DNA from: Siphonodentalium dalli
Lineage: Eukaryota > Mollusca > Scaphopoda > Gadilida > Siphonodentaliidae
Reading direction: 5' to 3'
Length of the DNA: 64,000 bases
Assembly: GCA_032622095.1 (NCBI GenBank)
Contig: CP136064.1
Span: forward strand, 173,734,310-173,798,309
Position numbers and translations under genes: made by a program. Positions 11,519 to 24,665 of the stretch are shown here, in pieces (the stretch's first letter is position 1; each line of letters begins with the position of its first letter). A model generated the notes under the pieces. It saw nothing but the letters and a program-made list of their open reading frames with translations. It made no database searches and was not told the origin of the DNA.

Positions 11519-13370
11519 AGAATTACATAAGATTACTGCTCATAATCGGTTGGGGCACATACATTTTAAATGTAGTTTTTCTTTCGTATCCTAGCATACT
11601 ACAACCCTCTACAATGACTTGCCTGAAAATTTTGCCAGCATGTGCACGTACCCTTAGTCAAAGATTCTTTATCTTTATACAAAACATTACGATAGATGAA
11701 TTAGAGCACTAGGAACACCATGTGAAAGAATTGAGGAACATATTTTAATTCTGTTGATTACCTAAGAATAAAATACAAAAGGATAGGAAATACTGGTATA
11801 ACCAAGACAGCACCAGTACAAATGACTGCACACGCAATTTCGCTTTATTGCCTAGCGTTAGTGAATGGCTTTTCTTATACAATTGACTGAATATGCATAA
11901 AGCCGAAATTACAAAAATAAAACTCAGACCGTTTTTCTGTCACCAGCATCAGCACAAATACACTGTATTGTTTGTTTCGTTTCATCATCAATTTAGTTTG
12001 TTTAAAAATAATAATGTCTATAAAGAGCTTCATCTAAATTAATTTTATTTATTCCATATTATATTATCATCAGCATCATCTACAATTGTAAAATGTTCAA
12101 GAATAAAACGATGTTCTTGCCGGGAACGGTAACACCCGTTGATAATATACTCACTACATACATGCTTATATTGAGAATATATTCAATAAAACATCTGTTA
12201 GAAATGCATTACATATATGTCATAATAAACAAATAAATAAACATTAACTACCCACCAACCATCAGTTAATAGCCACCAAGAACTGGTAAGAAATGTTTCC
12301 GATAAGAATAATATTTTCGTTGTTGCTCATCAAAATTGATGATTTTTTGTTGAGTGCAGGCATAGCTATAGGCTTCTGGGGTATTTTTAGAATTACCTAT
12401 GACCAGTTGTCACAATGTGGTAAAAAGATAGAGAGGTACTAAACCATGGTCAGAAACCTGAAGATTTGAGTAAATTAGCGTATCTAGAAAGATGGTTAAA
12501 GGGGATTAAACCTAATAAACTGTCCGTATTACAAAGAGAGCATAGATATCAAGAGAAATGAAAAATTACAGAAAAAACAGTTATTAGTATAGAACTTTGT
12601 CCTCATGTAAGAATGAACAGAACATAGGCACTAAAATACAAAAGCCTATCTATCTCGAATTTCACACATACTTCCTCTACAACACACAAATTTGAGCATA
12701 TTAATTTGCTAATCCCCCCACCCCCCAAAACAAATCTAATTTGTAGATGGGATATTTGTCAATGGGATAATGTTGTTCACATATTTAAACAGCCTTTCTC
12801 ATTCACCTTCCAAATTATGTCTACATAATTTGGAAGGAGGTATAAGATAGGTTGACAGATATACAAAATATTGATATACAGCCATTTTCCAGCTGTTTTA
12901 AATTATTCGCACAGAAGTAAAACATTCTCGTGATTTCTACCATATCAGGAATAGACCAACACTGAATGCACTTTTCTGTTCCATACCATGCAAATGACTG
13001 TTTTTGGTTTGGGACCCAAACATCGTGTTCAAAATTGTTTTGGAGCACAAACCACCAAGTGGCTTTAAGGCTTTCGATTCAATGAGTCCAACTGATGTAT
13101 CAATTACAGGTTTCCAGGTAATGGGTCTGTAACATCACTTTTACATCTAGTAGATAGTAGATATTTTGTGGCATATCTGTTGATCAATCTTATACATACA
13201 TAAGATGGAACACAACCTATGAAAACAGATCATCTAATAACAAGTAAACCTAATGAAGAAAGGGAATTTGTATCAAATATACATACCCAGGTACATACAT
13301 ACTATCAGATATACACCAACTAAGTCATTCAGACATTCTAATTTGCAGAAAGGAGCCCTACACTATCTAG
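11519..13370. other. Intergenic, no supported gene
   Basis: AT-rich sequence downstream of EMC1. Contains a perfect 14-bp-arm hairpin at about 12,805-12,837 (CCTTCCAAATTATG and complement). No conserved frame. Confidence 0.5.
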
Positions 13371-13693
13371 TCATTTTAATTTGTGTGGGAAATGTTCAGA
13401 TAATAAGTTCAACAAAAGTTGTTTGTTGAACTTATTATCTGAACATTTCCAAGGAACAACTCGTCAATGAGTATATAGTAAAGAAAGGTTACGTCATCAG
13501 GTTGAAAGTCACTTAAATCACAAAGCAACAGAGTATTCTGAATAAAATTTCATTTTTATCAGTGTGGCTCAAATTTAAAGGTATGAAAGACAGTCAAACA
13601 TACAAGCATACACACAGGAATGGAGTGATGTATAATGGAATTCTGGTTTGATAATCTAGCTCGTAAATGATATTATGCCTACGATGATTGAGA
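13371..13693 (-). other. Probable EMC1 3' UTR start with MITE remnant
   Basis: Sequence directly past the EMC1 stop. No AATAAA is seen on the minus strand here; an ATTAAA at 13,375-13,380, about 315 bp after the stop, is the nearest candidate poly(A) signal. It lies at the edge of a decayed palindrome (13,386-13,448, arms around GTTCAGATAATAAGTTCAAC) followed by a CCTTTCTTTACTATATACTC terminus. That matches the piggyBac-like family at 550-928. Poly(A) site inference is weak. Confidence 0.35.
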
Positions 13694-13854
13694 TCATTTC
13701 CATGCTCTATTTAATGCTTTCCTAGCTGCTAATTTCTGTGAAATGATTGATATGAGCACCATTCCGGTTAGCACAGCACTAATGAACACATAGTCAAAAT
13801 CTTCTTTTAAAACGTCAAACATTTTTGATGGATTAACTCTGGTGAAAAACAGAT
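13694..13854 (-). CDS. EMC1: EMC1 last exon, membrane anchor and stop
   Basis: Begins (D)LFFTRVNPSKMFDVLKEDFD, then the hydrophobic anchor YVFISAVLTGMVLISIIS, and a basic tail ending KALNRAWK before TGA. It matches human [33 protein letters not shown] acceptor, phase 1. The anchor spans the ER membrane and leaves a short basic tail on the cytosolic side (known for the family). The stop codon is 13,694-13,696. Confidence 0.98.
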
Positions 13855-14094
13855 CTGAAATGAAATTTATAAACATTAAAGATGGTCTATCCCTTCCAGG
13901 CCACAATTACAACAACAACATCATTTCTATAAAATCTGATTTCAAGACTACAAATAACTTCTGTGAAACAACACTGACAAAGTGAAGATTGGGGATATTA
14001 TTTGTCTATAAAGGAACATACAGTAGTTTATTCCTCAGGTTGAATAGAAAAATATCTGACATTTTGCCTTGGTGGAAAGTGCTAACAAGATGGA

Positions 14095-14160
14095 GTTCTC
14101 CAGCTTGCTATGCTCCAAACATTTCCGCGAGCCTCGCGGAAATGATCAGAGCGTAGCAAG
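14095..14160. repeat. Palindrome in EMC1 intron
   Basis: AGCTTGCTATGCTCCAAACA, then TTTCCGCGAG, faces CTCGCGGAAATGATCAGAGC, then GTAGCAAGC. Related to sequence at 4,590-4,650. Confidence 0.6.
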
Positions 14161-15007
14161 CGGAAAAACTCTATCTCTATCTGAGGTCGCCTAAGTTTCA
14201 TAGCTGATCTGTTCTAAAAATAGCAGTTAAATATGTCACAATTTATTGTACAGTTAGACTTGTTATGAACGACCACCTATTTTGCCAAGGAAAACGGTCG
14301 CTAATGACAGGTGGTCGCTCACAAGAGGTTTCTATCAGAAGTACTAATTTACATACCAAGAATGTAAAGCCAGTCACTCGAAATTTAACCAGTGGGAAAT
14401 TTTAGTGGATAAAAGGGCAAATGTTTCAGTTTATCTTGTGAACACACAATTTTATTTCAACATAATGGTAAGGTATTATTAATGAAATATAACAGAAAGC
14501 ATACTAGTACATACACGTATAGTGTACTTCATAATTTTTTTTGACAAGACGAACAGGAAGAAATTGAAAACAGGAGACTTACGCAAACACCATTCTTATT
14601 TGTTTCGTCTAACTTTTGTCATGTTGACTCTTAGTTCAGTCCTGATATTGTACTAAATGAACTAATTACGGGAATTATTGTCCGGTTATCTTATAACTAT
14701 TCTTCACCAACGAGACATCTCAAATGTGCTATGTATGTGTTTATTTATATATGTATTTGTTTTACAGTCGGTCAAGAGCTCTTCAGAGCTTGTGTTTGTA
14801 ATATGTTTAAATACCTGCTACTTTTAAATATAATTGATCTTATCTATCTTATCTTAATTCAAAAGAAATACCAATGAATTGACATACTGTGACGAAATTT
14901 AGTTTCCAAGAAAAATGACAGCATGTGAGGCTCTCAATGGGTGTTGTTTAAAATAAAAGAAATTTAGAGTTGTCCATCTTTAGCTGTTAGTCTTGTCAAC
15001 AATAATA

Positions 15008-15270
15008 CCCAAGAGACATGACAATGCGCACAGCCCTGGTGCAGCATTGACGATCCTGTGTCAGTGCATTCTCTAATATATATGCTAGTCTCCCATAGGG
15101 ATCCTTGCATATATAAGAGAATACACTGGCTTAGAAGGTCAAGATAAATATTGTTAGGCCAATGCATTCTCTTATATATGTGAGGCGCCCTATGGGCAAC
15201 TATCATATATAAGAGAATTCATTGGCACAGGGCTTTCACAAAAATTCAGGAAGCTCCAGTCAAGAAAAGG
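15008..15270. mobile_element. Double-hairpin piggyBac-type MITE, copy 6
   Basis: Two hairpins with GTGCATTCTCTAATATATATG and ATGCATTCTCTTATATATGTG arms, GCCCTGGTGCAGCATTGACG on the left and GGAAGCTCCAGTCAAG on the right, then TTAT where TTAA is expected. The right border is 17 bp from the EMC1 donor at 15,291. Confidence 0.75.
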
Positions 15271-15291
15271 TTATTAAAAAGTCAATCATAC

Positions 15292-15440
15292 CTAGTCCAT
15301 ATGCGATGACGAGAGAAGTGGATTCCAGGCCAGCCGGAGCTGAATGAATTCCATGCACATTGTATATAGATTTGTTATAATTAACCATGGCCTCTGTAGA
15401 TATTGGTATCTCTGGTATATATGGTATGGCTCCCTCCTCC
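15292..15440 (-). CDS. EMC1: EMC1 exon (149 nt)
   Basis: Reads EEGAIPYIPEIPISTEAMVN, then YNKSIYNVHGIHSAPAGLES and TSLVIAYGL. It matches human [50 protein letters not shown] acceptor, CTAG|GTATGA donor; phase 2 in, phase 1 out. A double-hairpin MITE terminus lies 17-20 bp past the donor. Confidence 0.97.
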
Positions 15441-15806
15441 CTGTCAATAAGAGGCATTCAGAAGTGTGAAATAAGAGCATGACTCAGCCAGAGAGGATAC
15501 ATATTTTGCTAATATGCATTATGACTAAAATACATAATCAAAGAAGGCAAGGGCATCTGAAATCATATAAAGAGTTTTTTTGGTGAGCAAAGGGCAGGAG
15601 TCCGAAAGCATATGGCAACGTCTAGAAGAATATACTTGACCACATTCTGATGTTCTACCTACTCTTTCATCATCTCTGGTCTTCAACTTCTCAATCTATA
15701 TACCTTGCTCATATTTAAAATCGAGCAGTACCATTTTTTGCACACCGAATTTAAAACTGAGCGAAAAATAGTATGACTCCTCCGTTTATACCACACCACA
15801 GGGAAA

Positions 15807-16530
15807 TGAAAGTGTCAATGACATTGTAGCTCAACTTTGGGAAGGAGTTACTTTTTTGATGAGCAATGAATAGAATCATAAAGAACGAAAGTAAACTGGA
15901 GGTCACCCCAAAGATCTACATGAAGATTGGTGATGATCGGATGAAAGATGTGGCCTGTAGGGTGTGCCAAAGCATTTAGTCATACAAAGAGTAAATTACA
16001 AGATGGCCACTGGTGGCCATGTTTTTCAAAAAAATTTAGTCAAAATAGGAGGCTAGAATATGGAGGTCACCACGAAGATCCATATGAAGTTTGGTGATCA
16101 TCAGAAGAGGAATGTGGTCTGTAGGATGTGCCAAAGAATTTAGTCATGCAAAGAGTAAAATCTAGGATGGCTGCCAGTGGCCATGTTTTTCATCGAAAAT
16201 CGTTCAAATTCGATAGCTCCCATCTACAGGTGATTACAATCGTGTCTGCAAAATTAAAAAATGATCCGCCCATAAATACGGGCTGTAGGGTGTGCCGATT
16301 GATTCAAATTTTAAATCCAAGATGGCTGCTGGCATCCATGTTTTTATCGTAATTCAGAAAAATTGGATAGCTCCCATCTATAGGTCACCCTGAAGCTACA
16401 TATGAAGTTTGGTGAAGATCGGATAAGGGTTGTGGACTGTAGGGTGTGCCGAAGGAAATTGTTGACAGACGTACCCACGGACACCAACCCATGACAATAG
16501 CTCAAACTTTACGTTGTAAAGTTGAGCTAA
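15807..16530. mobile_element. Pearl/Helentron-like element, short copy
   Basis: Starts TGAAAGTGTCAATGACATTG, has several degenerate ~160-bp units with AAGATGGC..GGCCATGTTTTTC, a short GACAGACGTACCCACGGAC tract, and ends with the hairpin AGCTCAAACTTTACGTTGTAAAGTTGAGCTAA (positions 16,499-16,530). Same borders as the large copies at 32,891 and 41,168. Family name is inferred from architecture. Confidence 0.6.
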
Positions 16531-18434
16531 CAACAGGGTTATGTTGATGAGTTACATACATTATGGAAGGTTGGTCCGAATAGAAAATTTGGCCTGATTG
16601 TAGGCCTAAATTTACTTGTGGGCATTCAACATCAAAACCTTTCCTCATATGTATGACATGTTTAGCGACAGATCATGGTAACATCCTCAGTGTTGAAAAT
16701 ACTTGTAAGAAATACACATGTTCCAGGCTGAAGGTGCATGAAAGCACCCCTATTTACAACACTGGAGTAATGCCGTAACCAAACAGCCTGAGTTGGTTGT
16801 GTCAATAAAACCCGCAGCCAAGTGTCGATTTTTAATGAAGTCAGCTGCCTATACGTAGTTGTGGCTTTACTTCTTTCGAGTTCATTTAACTGATGTCTAT
16901 AACTATAATTAATATCAAAATATTTATTTGGAGCATATAAACACCAATCTTCATAACAAATTGATGATGCCATGTTTTACATGATGTAAATTTGATGTGA
17001 TGGTCTTTAATATACACATGTACCTTCTGGAACGATTAAGAACTGAAACTGTCATCAGATCCAAGACTTTTACAAAATTATTTATGTCGGTTTTGAATTC
17101 ACGCAGCTATGTGCGTGAATAAAAGTGCGCGAATCAAAACTGAGTGAAAAATAGTACTACACAAATTTAAATACGCGTAATGTATTACATATTCACATTT
17201 TCTAACGAGATTTGTTAATATTTAGTGGATGATGAGGAATCCTCCTCTAACTTTTAACTCCTTTGTTATGCTGATTATACATTGTATGTATAGCATGTTA
17301 AATTTGTGAATTAAATAGGTACACAATAAAACACTAACTGCATCTATTAAAGGTACTCAATCCGATTTAACACTCCTAAATTACTATTTCTTTGGCTTCG
17401 GGGTAAAAAATACTGCCAATTGGTTTCATATCCCAATGAAACACACCATAACACGAACTAACGAAAACGATTTCCTTTCTTGTTGACCTAGATGACTAAA
17501 AACAGTCTAGATAGATTAAATGGGTGTTTTTTAAGATTACAACCATAGACTAATCAATTGATATTTCATAGAACATTGGGCTAACTTATAATGCAAACTT
17601 ATTATATGAAATCTGTAGATTTCAAAAGAAGAAAATTTAGCTGAGTTCAGAGAAATTAGTGCGGAATGAAAGAATCAATGATGCGGCCGCTCAACATGGA
17701 AAGGCGAATATTATGCTGAGCAGGTCAATGGAATGATAAAGAATAAGGAAGTCAAAAAGTTTTAGTGAAGGGATTGTATTGTGTAGATGAGATTTTCATT
17801 CAAACATTTCCCAAATAAATGTGGATTGCAGGGTGTATCGTTGGATTAAAAAGTGAAATCCAAGATGGCTGCTGGTGGCCATATTTTTCAACAACATTCG
17901 GAAAAATTTGATGGCTCTCATGTAGAGGTCACCCCAAAGAACCATATGAAGTTTAGTGAAGATCAGATGACAGATGTGTCATGTAGGCTGTAGTTTTACT
18001 GTAATTTATTGATTATTATATCCAAATAGACAATACACATCGTCATTCTTATATATTAATTAAATGCAGTGACTCTTGATGGCGACATCGTTTTCGTTAG
18101 TTTATCGCCCATAGATGCGTCCCGAATCAAGTAGTAAATATTTACAATTTAGCGTTGTTCAAACGATATTTTCCATGCAGTGGGATGGTCGATTTGCCTA
18201 AAATTTTCGGTGATGTTATTAGAATGTTACATTCCTGCAGTTGGCATAGTGCCCGGTTATTAACTTATCAGATTCACTAACCCAAACAAGTACATAATAT
18301 ATCTTTAAGGCAATAGAGTGAGATTGTTTTATAGATGTTGACAAAGGTAAACAATTCGGTAAAACTATTTTCATCCTTATGGTGAGTTCTGCAGTCCAGA
18401 GGAAGTGAATAACAATGAGCAGCTGAAGACTTAC
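16531..18434. other. EMC1 intron, mostly unassigned
   Basis: A repeat-derived piece of the AAGATGGCTGC unit is present at about 17,810-17,990. A motif near 17,100-17,160 (AAAACTGAGTGAAAAATAGTA) recurs at about 15,755. Otherwise no feature is recognised. Confidence 0.4.
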
Positions 18435-18519
18435 ATTGTTTCCTGTGTGGGAACAGCAGGCCTCCTGGGATCAAACAAGGCTTTAGGCAAGGACAACAAG
18501 CCACCCATCTTCAGAGCAC
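18435..18519 (-). CDS. EMC1: EMC1 exon (85 nt)
   Basis: Reads (C)ALKMGGLLSLPKALFDPRRP and AVPTQETM; the SLPKALFDPRRP motif is diagnostic for EMC1 (human SLPKALLDPRRP). ATTACAG acceptor, AAT|GTAAGT donor; phase 1 in, phase 2 out. The 5.9-kb intron upstream contains the 4.9-kb long-inverted-repeat element. Confidence 0.97.
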
Positions 18520-20689
18520 CTGTAATATAAATATAGCCCTTTGAATTTCCATTTGTTAAAATATTACATTCTAATTTGCCGATTCAGCTGATAGATTTAA
18601 CACATCTATATATTCCATATCAATCATTATATATTAATACAAAACAATTATTAACATTGATGATATGAAAGGGATTTGACAACAAGTTTTAAGCTTTTGG
18701 GAGTCATTTCCGGTTGACTTGTGACAATCTTATCATGGAATAAAAGCCAGTCAGCCACAGATTCGGCCACCTCCGCCCCACCAATCCAAATCTACCTAAA
18801 ATGTGGAGACAGTGCACCTATTATCTAACTAGATCTGTGTCCCTAGCCACACAGCTCATATTCCAAATATACGCAGAAACTGCACGTTTGTTCCTGGCAG
18901 CCAGTTTATGGAACGAATGCGATGGCATAAAGATAGTATGAGATAGGGCTACAACGATTCACTGCCATTTCTAATTATGGTTTACGCATGCCATTGAACT
19001 CTGAGAGAACACTTTTCATTGGCTGTAACAGCAATAATTCCTTAGTTTCCTGTTCTGTTATTGAAAAATCAAAATTCTTGTTCTTCTGTTATATCGAGCG
19101 TCGACGTCTCGAAATTTAAAATGAATAACATGTCGGAACTATAAGACTATGATAAAATTGCAAGTTCTCAACCGTTGGTTTTCGTACCTTTGAGAAAGAC
19201 AGTGTGTGGAAAGTCGATAACAACAAACAATATGCAAAATTTGCAAAGTATGCAAAAGTTGTAAACTGGTCCAATTTTCAGTCTGGAATGGTGTTTTTCT
19301 TCCACGATCGCAAATAAGACGTGTCGATATCATTCCATTCCACACAAATGGAATGGTTTGAACAAGATGACAAGGGGCCGAGACTAAAAACAGTATCAGT
19401 TGTCTCCCCAAAAAGTTTCAGGTGACAAAAGCCTGAACACTGAACTATATGGATAGATGTCCTGCGTTTGTAAAACCATAGTAGAAAAGGGGGTAACTTT
19501 TTTGTGGTCGCCTACGGTACCTCGCGGTCTTTAGTGGCTTGCTCGTATTAGTCACGCATGCGCAGTCCCAATATAACCGACTGAATACGCCAGTTTATTT
19601 TCAACTCAATCAGGAGATTGGCGAGTTGCGGGGTTGGGAATGGCACCGCCATGGGAGGGCCCTATGATAGTTCAGTGTTCAGGCTTTCTTTAAGGAAATA
19701 TATATTATATTTTTAAAAATATCATATTTCCGCTAAAGGAAGCTGTTCACACTGAACTATATGGATTAGAATGCAAGCCCAGGAGGAGGCACGAGCAATA
19801 AAGTTAATAGCCAAATTTTGGAGGGAATGCACTCTTCTAAAACAGATTGTACCTAAATATGAACTCTTTAATGAATCTGTTATGATTAGGTACGTGAAAT
19901 AACTCATATAATTAGAGTGCTATATTGCCCAAACATGTACCTCCCCCCCTTGTTTTTGGAAGCAACATCCCAGGTGGTGCCATTCAATTCGGAATTGCGA
20001 GCGAACCGAGCAATTCTCTGTTCTTCATCCGTCAGTTCTATGAATCCAGCCGATTTGAGATTCGAGGAGACTAACTCCCTCTCCGCCTTAGCGACATAAC
20101 GACCTGCACTGGAGGAGGCCCACTCCAAAGATGGCAAGACAACCAACATTAAGAGTTTAACTAACTGCTGTTCACCAATGCAAATGGCAGATAACCTGAT
20201 GCCCAATCTATGGCACAGGTATCAAATGGAGAGCCCATTAGCCCAAATGGGTTATACAACGATAAGCGAGTCAAGCCATCAGATCAGAGGGAGCCCCCAC
20301 CATCGCATGCTGCAGGTGGTCATGCCCAAGCTAATATCCTGGCCAAGCTGGAGGGTGGGGAGAGGTCATTTTTCTCCGATCCTTTCACGGAGGAGTGGCA
20401 GGCAAGGCCGTGTCGTTAATTCGATCGTGACCAGGGGGACTCGGCGCTTTACCTCATGGGTACGGCCCCTGCCCTACGCTTAAGCTGCCTAAGGCCATCC
20501 AGCCGGTGTCGATACGTACGCACTCTATTATTGGCAGCTTTTGCGCCCAGAACCGCTAGCGTCTGGTGGGGGCCAAATGGCCTGGAGGTCCCAAGTACCC
20601 CTGCAGCTCCACCAGACGTATCCCCACTGGTCCGTCGAGACATAACCGGAGGAGCGTGAACTGGTCCTGCCCTTAGAACAGTTATCACA

Positions 20690-21190
20690 CGTTCACATGT
20701 CCCTGAGGTACCTATGTATCACAATATACACATTGCGTATATATATATATAAAATGATATAATATATATATCCGGGGGATATACATATTAAGTTTTCCTC
20801 ATGAGACCATGTCAGAAGGCCCTTCCAAAGCTGCGCCCATCAATCTAATGGGCGGAGCCAGATCACAGCTCCCTGTCATGATCCAACGTATCACTAAATA
20901 TAGATATACAACCCCACAGAGAACATGTCTCATGTCTCTGAGGTACCTATGTATCACCGTTTCACAAGATATCATTGCAGAAACCCGGTGACACAAATCT
21001 TTCGCATATATAGATATATAAAATGATATAATAGATATATCATGGTGATATATAAGTCATCATGAGATCATGTCAGAAGACCCTACTAAAGCTGCGCCCA
21101 ACAATCCAATGGTCGGAGCCAGAGCAGAGATCCCTGGCACAATCCAATGTATCATTAAAGATATATATATAGCCCCTCAGAGAACATGGC
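20690..21190. repeat. Diverged ~250-bp tandem pair inside the 4.9-kb element
   Basis: CCTGAGGTACCTATGTATCAC, an (AT)-rich stretch ending AAAATGATATAATA, CATGTCAGAAGGCCC and AAAGCTGCGCCCA recur in the same order at about 20,940-21,190. Two units, clearly diverged. Confidence 0.6.
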
Positions 21191-22919
21191 CGAACACCGC
21201 AGGTGACCAGAGCATCCGATGAGAAAGCAAACCGCTACTCTCAGGTGCCAAAACAATAGTGTCGGTACGAGTATTAATTTTGGAGAAATTTCCCAACGAG
21301 CACCATCCTTTGGAATGGAGACAGACAGCAAAATGTGCAATCACAAGTATTATGTTCAGCCTAAATCCACACACATTACTATTATTAGGCCATCACGACC
21401 ACTAGGCACCTGAGAGCAGTCCGAGTTCCCAGCGGAATACCCACCGCGATCCGATTCTAAGAAATGAAGGTGCGCCTTCTACAACCGAAATCAGTTCAAA
21501 TGATGTGAAATGTAGTCAGATGATGAACACAGGTAAATTTTCACAGTCACCATACGGAATATTCAGGTCTGAGCCTCTGCCCCCCCAAACATGCAGCAGA
21601 ACGACCTAGGTGTGTGATAGGTCGGTTAGTGTGAAGCATGCAGCAAACTAGGGGAAGACCCGCTCTAAAAATGGCTCCCCTAGGAAGGAAAGGAATGAAA
21701 TTATCATCCTCCTAGTAAAGGATACACATCCCTTTATAATGTTGTTTTATTTTAATTTGAAGAGCCAAGATAGAGAGGAACTCCCCCGACCTAAGTGGTC
21801 CCGCTTATGGCATGTTTAAGGAAGAGAGGACAGCATAGACCGAAATGCGCAGTTGGCCCTTATGATCGGGCATCTGTGCCATGGGGATGGGATGCCACTC
21901 GAACGGGGTGGTCCCCTGCCTGCGTCTTAGGAAAGGTCGGTAATGCTGGTCAATGAGCTTCCTCGAAAGCTTAGCTGGACAGCGCAAACGTCTTTTCCTG
22001 TGTTATTGTCTATGTGCCAGATAATCAAATTGATATGGGCAATAGAAGTATGAAGAGCCATGCTGATGGCCTCTTGTCGGAAAGGCTATTGGCAGTGGTC
22101 GTGGGACACATGGCAATATAAATGCTTTCCATGTAAATATGCTTCATTCGTGTGTGAAGTATATTCGCCATATCAACGGTATGAAAGGTCGGGACACGTA
22201 TATATTTTAAAATTCATTGAGACTCCAACTAGTCCATGAATACCTTCAAAATACCTACCATGCCCTTTATGAACAATGCATGCTGTATTGGATGTACAGC
22301 CTGTTCTTGTACCAAGCTCACATTTGATATGGTTACTTGCCATAAATAATGTCTCCCCCCACCTTCATCGTCTTGGAATACCACTGCTATTATATCGTTA
22401 TTCATTGGGGAACGTCATCCAGGCCACGGTCGCCAGTTATTGCCAGTGGGCCAGTTACCTGGAGGGGTCAAGTCACCACGACTCTAAATACCTGTCAGGC
22501 TGGAATCATTCACATAATTGAATCAAGAAGAGGAAAGGTTGTTCAAACCAAAGTATCTTCAAATATATTTGTAGATAGTGAAACCATGAGTAAACACCGT
22601 CAGAGTGACGATAAGCCTCTTGCCTTACTCTAGAGAATGCAAACCGGAGCACCCATGATTTGTAATTTTGTGTCCCAATTAGAGCCATATCCAGAATCGT
22701 AGTAATCCAGCCCCCCCCCCCCCTTCTTTTCGGTAAACCTACACAGGAAGGAAAGCAATTATGTTTGTATTCCGGAAGGAGACACCATTTAGTCGAGATA
22801 CAACCCAGCAATTTTGAAAGGATGGGTTAATTTTTGGATACAATTCAGAATAACTAAAATCTGGAATTGAGACAATAGTCAAACTGTCATCACGATTAAT
22901 TTTAGTGTCATGCTTGCAA

Positions 22920-23745
22920 TCATTAAATGCTAGCAGTTATAAATTTTGACAGTGAAGTTGAAGCACTGTACGAGAATCGAATCATGTACTCAACAGAATT
23001 CTGACTCCTGTCAGATGTCAATCCCTGTCTGAAATTAATGACACTAACGAATCTTAGTACGACAACAGTCATTATTTTTCTGATATTGATAAACTGTAGT
23101 CTGATAACTTCAAGCGTCGACCAACACATCTAAATCATAGGAGACATGTGTGACAGTATTAAAACATAAAACACAAAGTATTTTGTGAAAGCATGTTGTT
23201 TAGATGAGATCTAGCGACTCCAGTAGTGTTCTGTAACATGCACACACCTAGGTGTGTACATGTGTCAGCCATTAAGTTTTTATTGTCCACACCCGATCGC
23301 ACAGCGTAGTGCACCCACGACAACATACCTGAACAAGTGTTATAATGGGGAAAGTCGGCGTTTGCATTCGGATTTTATTCAGTAATCTCAAATGGGACTT
23401 GTTAGCCTGACAAACTTGGTATCGGACCGAGTTCTGATTTCTGTCAGAATACCCTGACCAGGGTGCAATCCCCGGTCCGCTAGCACATGGCTGAGATTGT
23501 TACATTGAAGGTGATGCTCCGTTACGAGAATCAAACCATGAACATAATTATAACACTTGTCCAATATCAATCTCTGTCAATTTATTAAAGTAATAATGAC
23601 ACTACTGTTTTTACATTGAATTGATAAACCCAGATGAAAATTGGAATCAACTTTTAAGTTCAAATGTGACCAACATATCTGGATCAGTTGTATTGAGCCA
23701 TAAAACAACAAAGTATTATGAGAAAGAATGTAGTTCATAACATTA
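22920..23745. repeat. Two diverged copies of a ~250-bp unit
   Basis: Shared blocks in order: TACGAGAATC(G/A)AA(T/C)CATG, TCAATC(C/T)CTGTC, TAATGACACTA, CCAACA(C/T)ATCT, CATAAAACA..AAAGTATT. Copies span about 22,970-23,200 and 23,520-23,745. Confidence 0.5.
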
Positions 23746-24454
23746 TGATAAATAGCGTCAGTAGCGATGGTAATTATTGCTAAATAAATGTCCACGCGTA
23801 AATAAATTCCCACGAAATTAGGAGACTTCCGCGAATCACGTGGCATTTTTTATATCTGACAAATTATATCATACCTTATAGGTTCTATAATAATTACATA
23901 GATGAATTGTTCACAATAGTCTATGCGCCTCGTAAGGCCTTGAAATGGCGGCTGATTATGGCGAAATGTCGATTTTCAGATTCGAAAAATATTAAGTCCG
24001 CCGCCTATTCGAAAACACGGAACAATTGTATGTTTGAAGCGAAACGGTCCGTGAATTCGAAACAATAATTCTAAAAACTAACGCGTAGGTGACCAGTAAT
24101 TATTGTATCGATAAATTGAATTTGTTGTCTAGTTGTTAAACGACAAATTCGGAACAATACTTCCTTTAGACTTCTCTCTTTGGTAGCAGAAAATAAACTG
24201 GCGTATTCAGTCGGTTATATTGGGACTGCGCATGCGTGACTAATACGAGCAAGCCACTAAAGACCGCGAGGTACCGTAGGCGACCACAAAAAAGTTAACC
24301 CCTTTTCTACTATGGTTTTACAAACGCAGGACATCTATCCATATAGTTCAGTGTGAACGGCTTCCTTTAGCGGAAATATGTAAAAACGAGTAAACCACCC
24401 ATGTCATACTTACTTACAACTGACACTTGTGAGAGTAACAGCTATGATACTTAC

Positions 24455-24665
24455 AAATGATATTTTTAAGTGTAATGCCCTTTTCTGTGTATGTTGTTGT
24501 AATGCTCGACATAGCGAGCGGGAATACGTATGCCTGCCTCATGACGAGTGGCTGAGTGATGGCCGTAAATGATGAGAACGCTGAGCTGTTAGATTGTTCC
24601 TTGCCCTCATACATCTCTAGGACTGCCATTTCATTACGACGACTCTTCTGGTTGAAGTAATGATA
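24455..24665 (-). CDS. EMC1: EMC1 exon (211 nt)
   Basis: Begins YHYFNQKSRRNEMAVLEMY, then EGKEQSNSSAFSSF and RQAYVFPLAMSSITTTYTEK, ending GITLKNII. It matches human [48 protein letters not shown] acceptor, ATTT|GTAAGT donor; phase 0 in, phase 1 out. A full-length MITE sits 78 bp before the acceptor. Confidence 0.98.

Larger units (their letters stand above)
19431..24361. mobile_element. 4.9-kb element with ~170-bp inverted ends
   Basis: The sequence 19,431-19,601 is inverted at 24,189-24,361 with very few differences (for example TAGAAAAGGGGGTAACTTTT against TAGAAAAGGGGTTAACTTTT), so insertion is recent. Just inside the left end, 19,672-19,775 contains both ends joined head to head (GTTCAGTGTTCAGGCTTTC...GGAAGCTGTTCACACTGAAC). 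If the element reads on the minus strand, this resembles the internal complementary region next to the right terminus of DIRS retrotransposons. No reverse transcriptase or recombinase was recognised, so classification is open. It lies in one EMC1 intron. Confidence 0.6.

Noticed and set aside
19904-20690. Several GC-richer frames inside the 4.9-kb element
   Set aside because: No recognisable reverse transcriptase, recombinase, gag or DDE motif; frames are short and overlap on both strands, so not called as genes.
23455-23490. Possible tRNA or SINE remnant around GGGATTGCACCC
   Set aside because: No paired A and B boxes at correct spacing, and it lies in a diverged local duplication.
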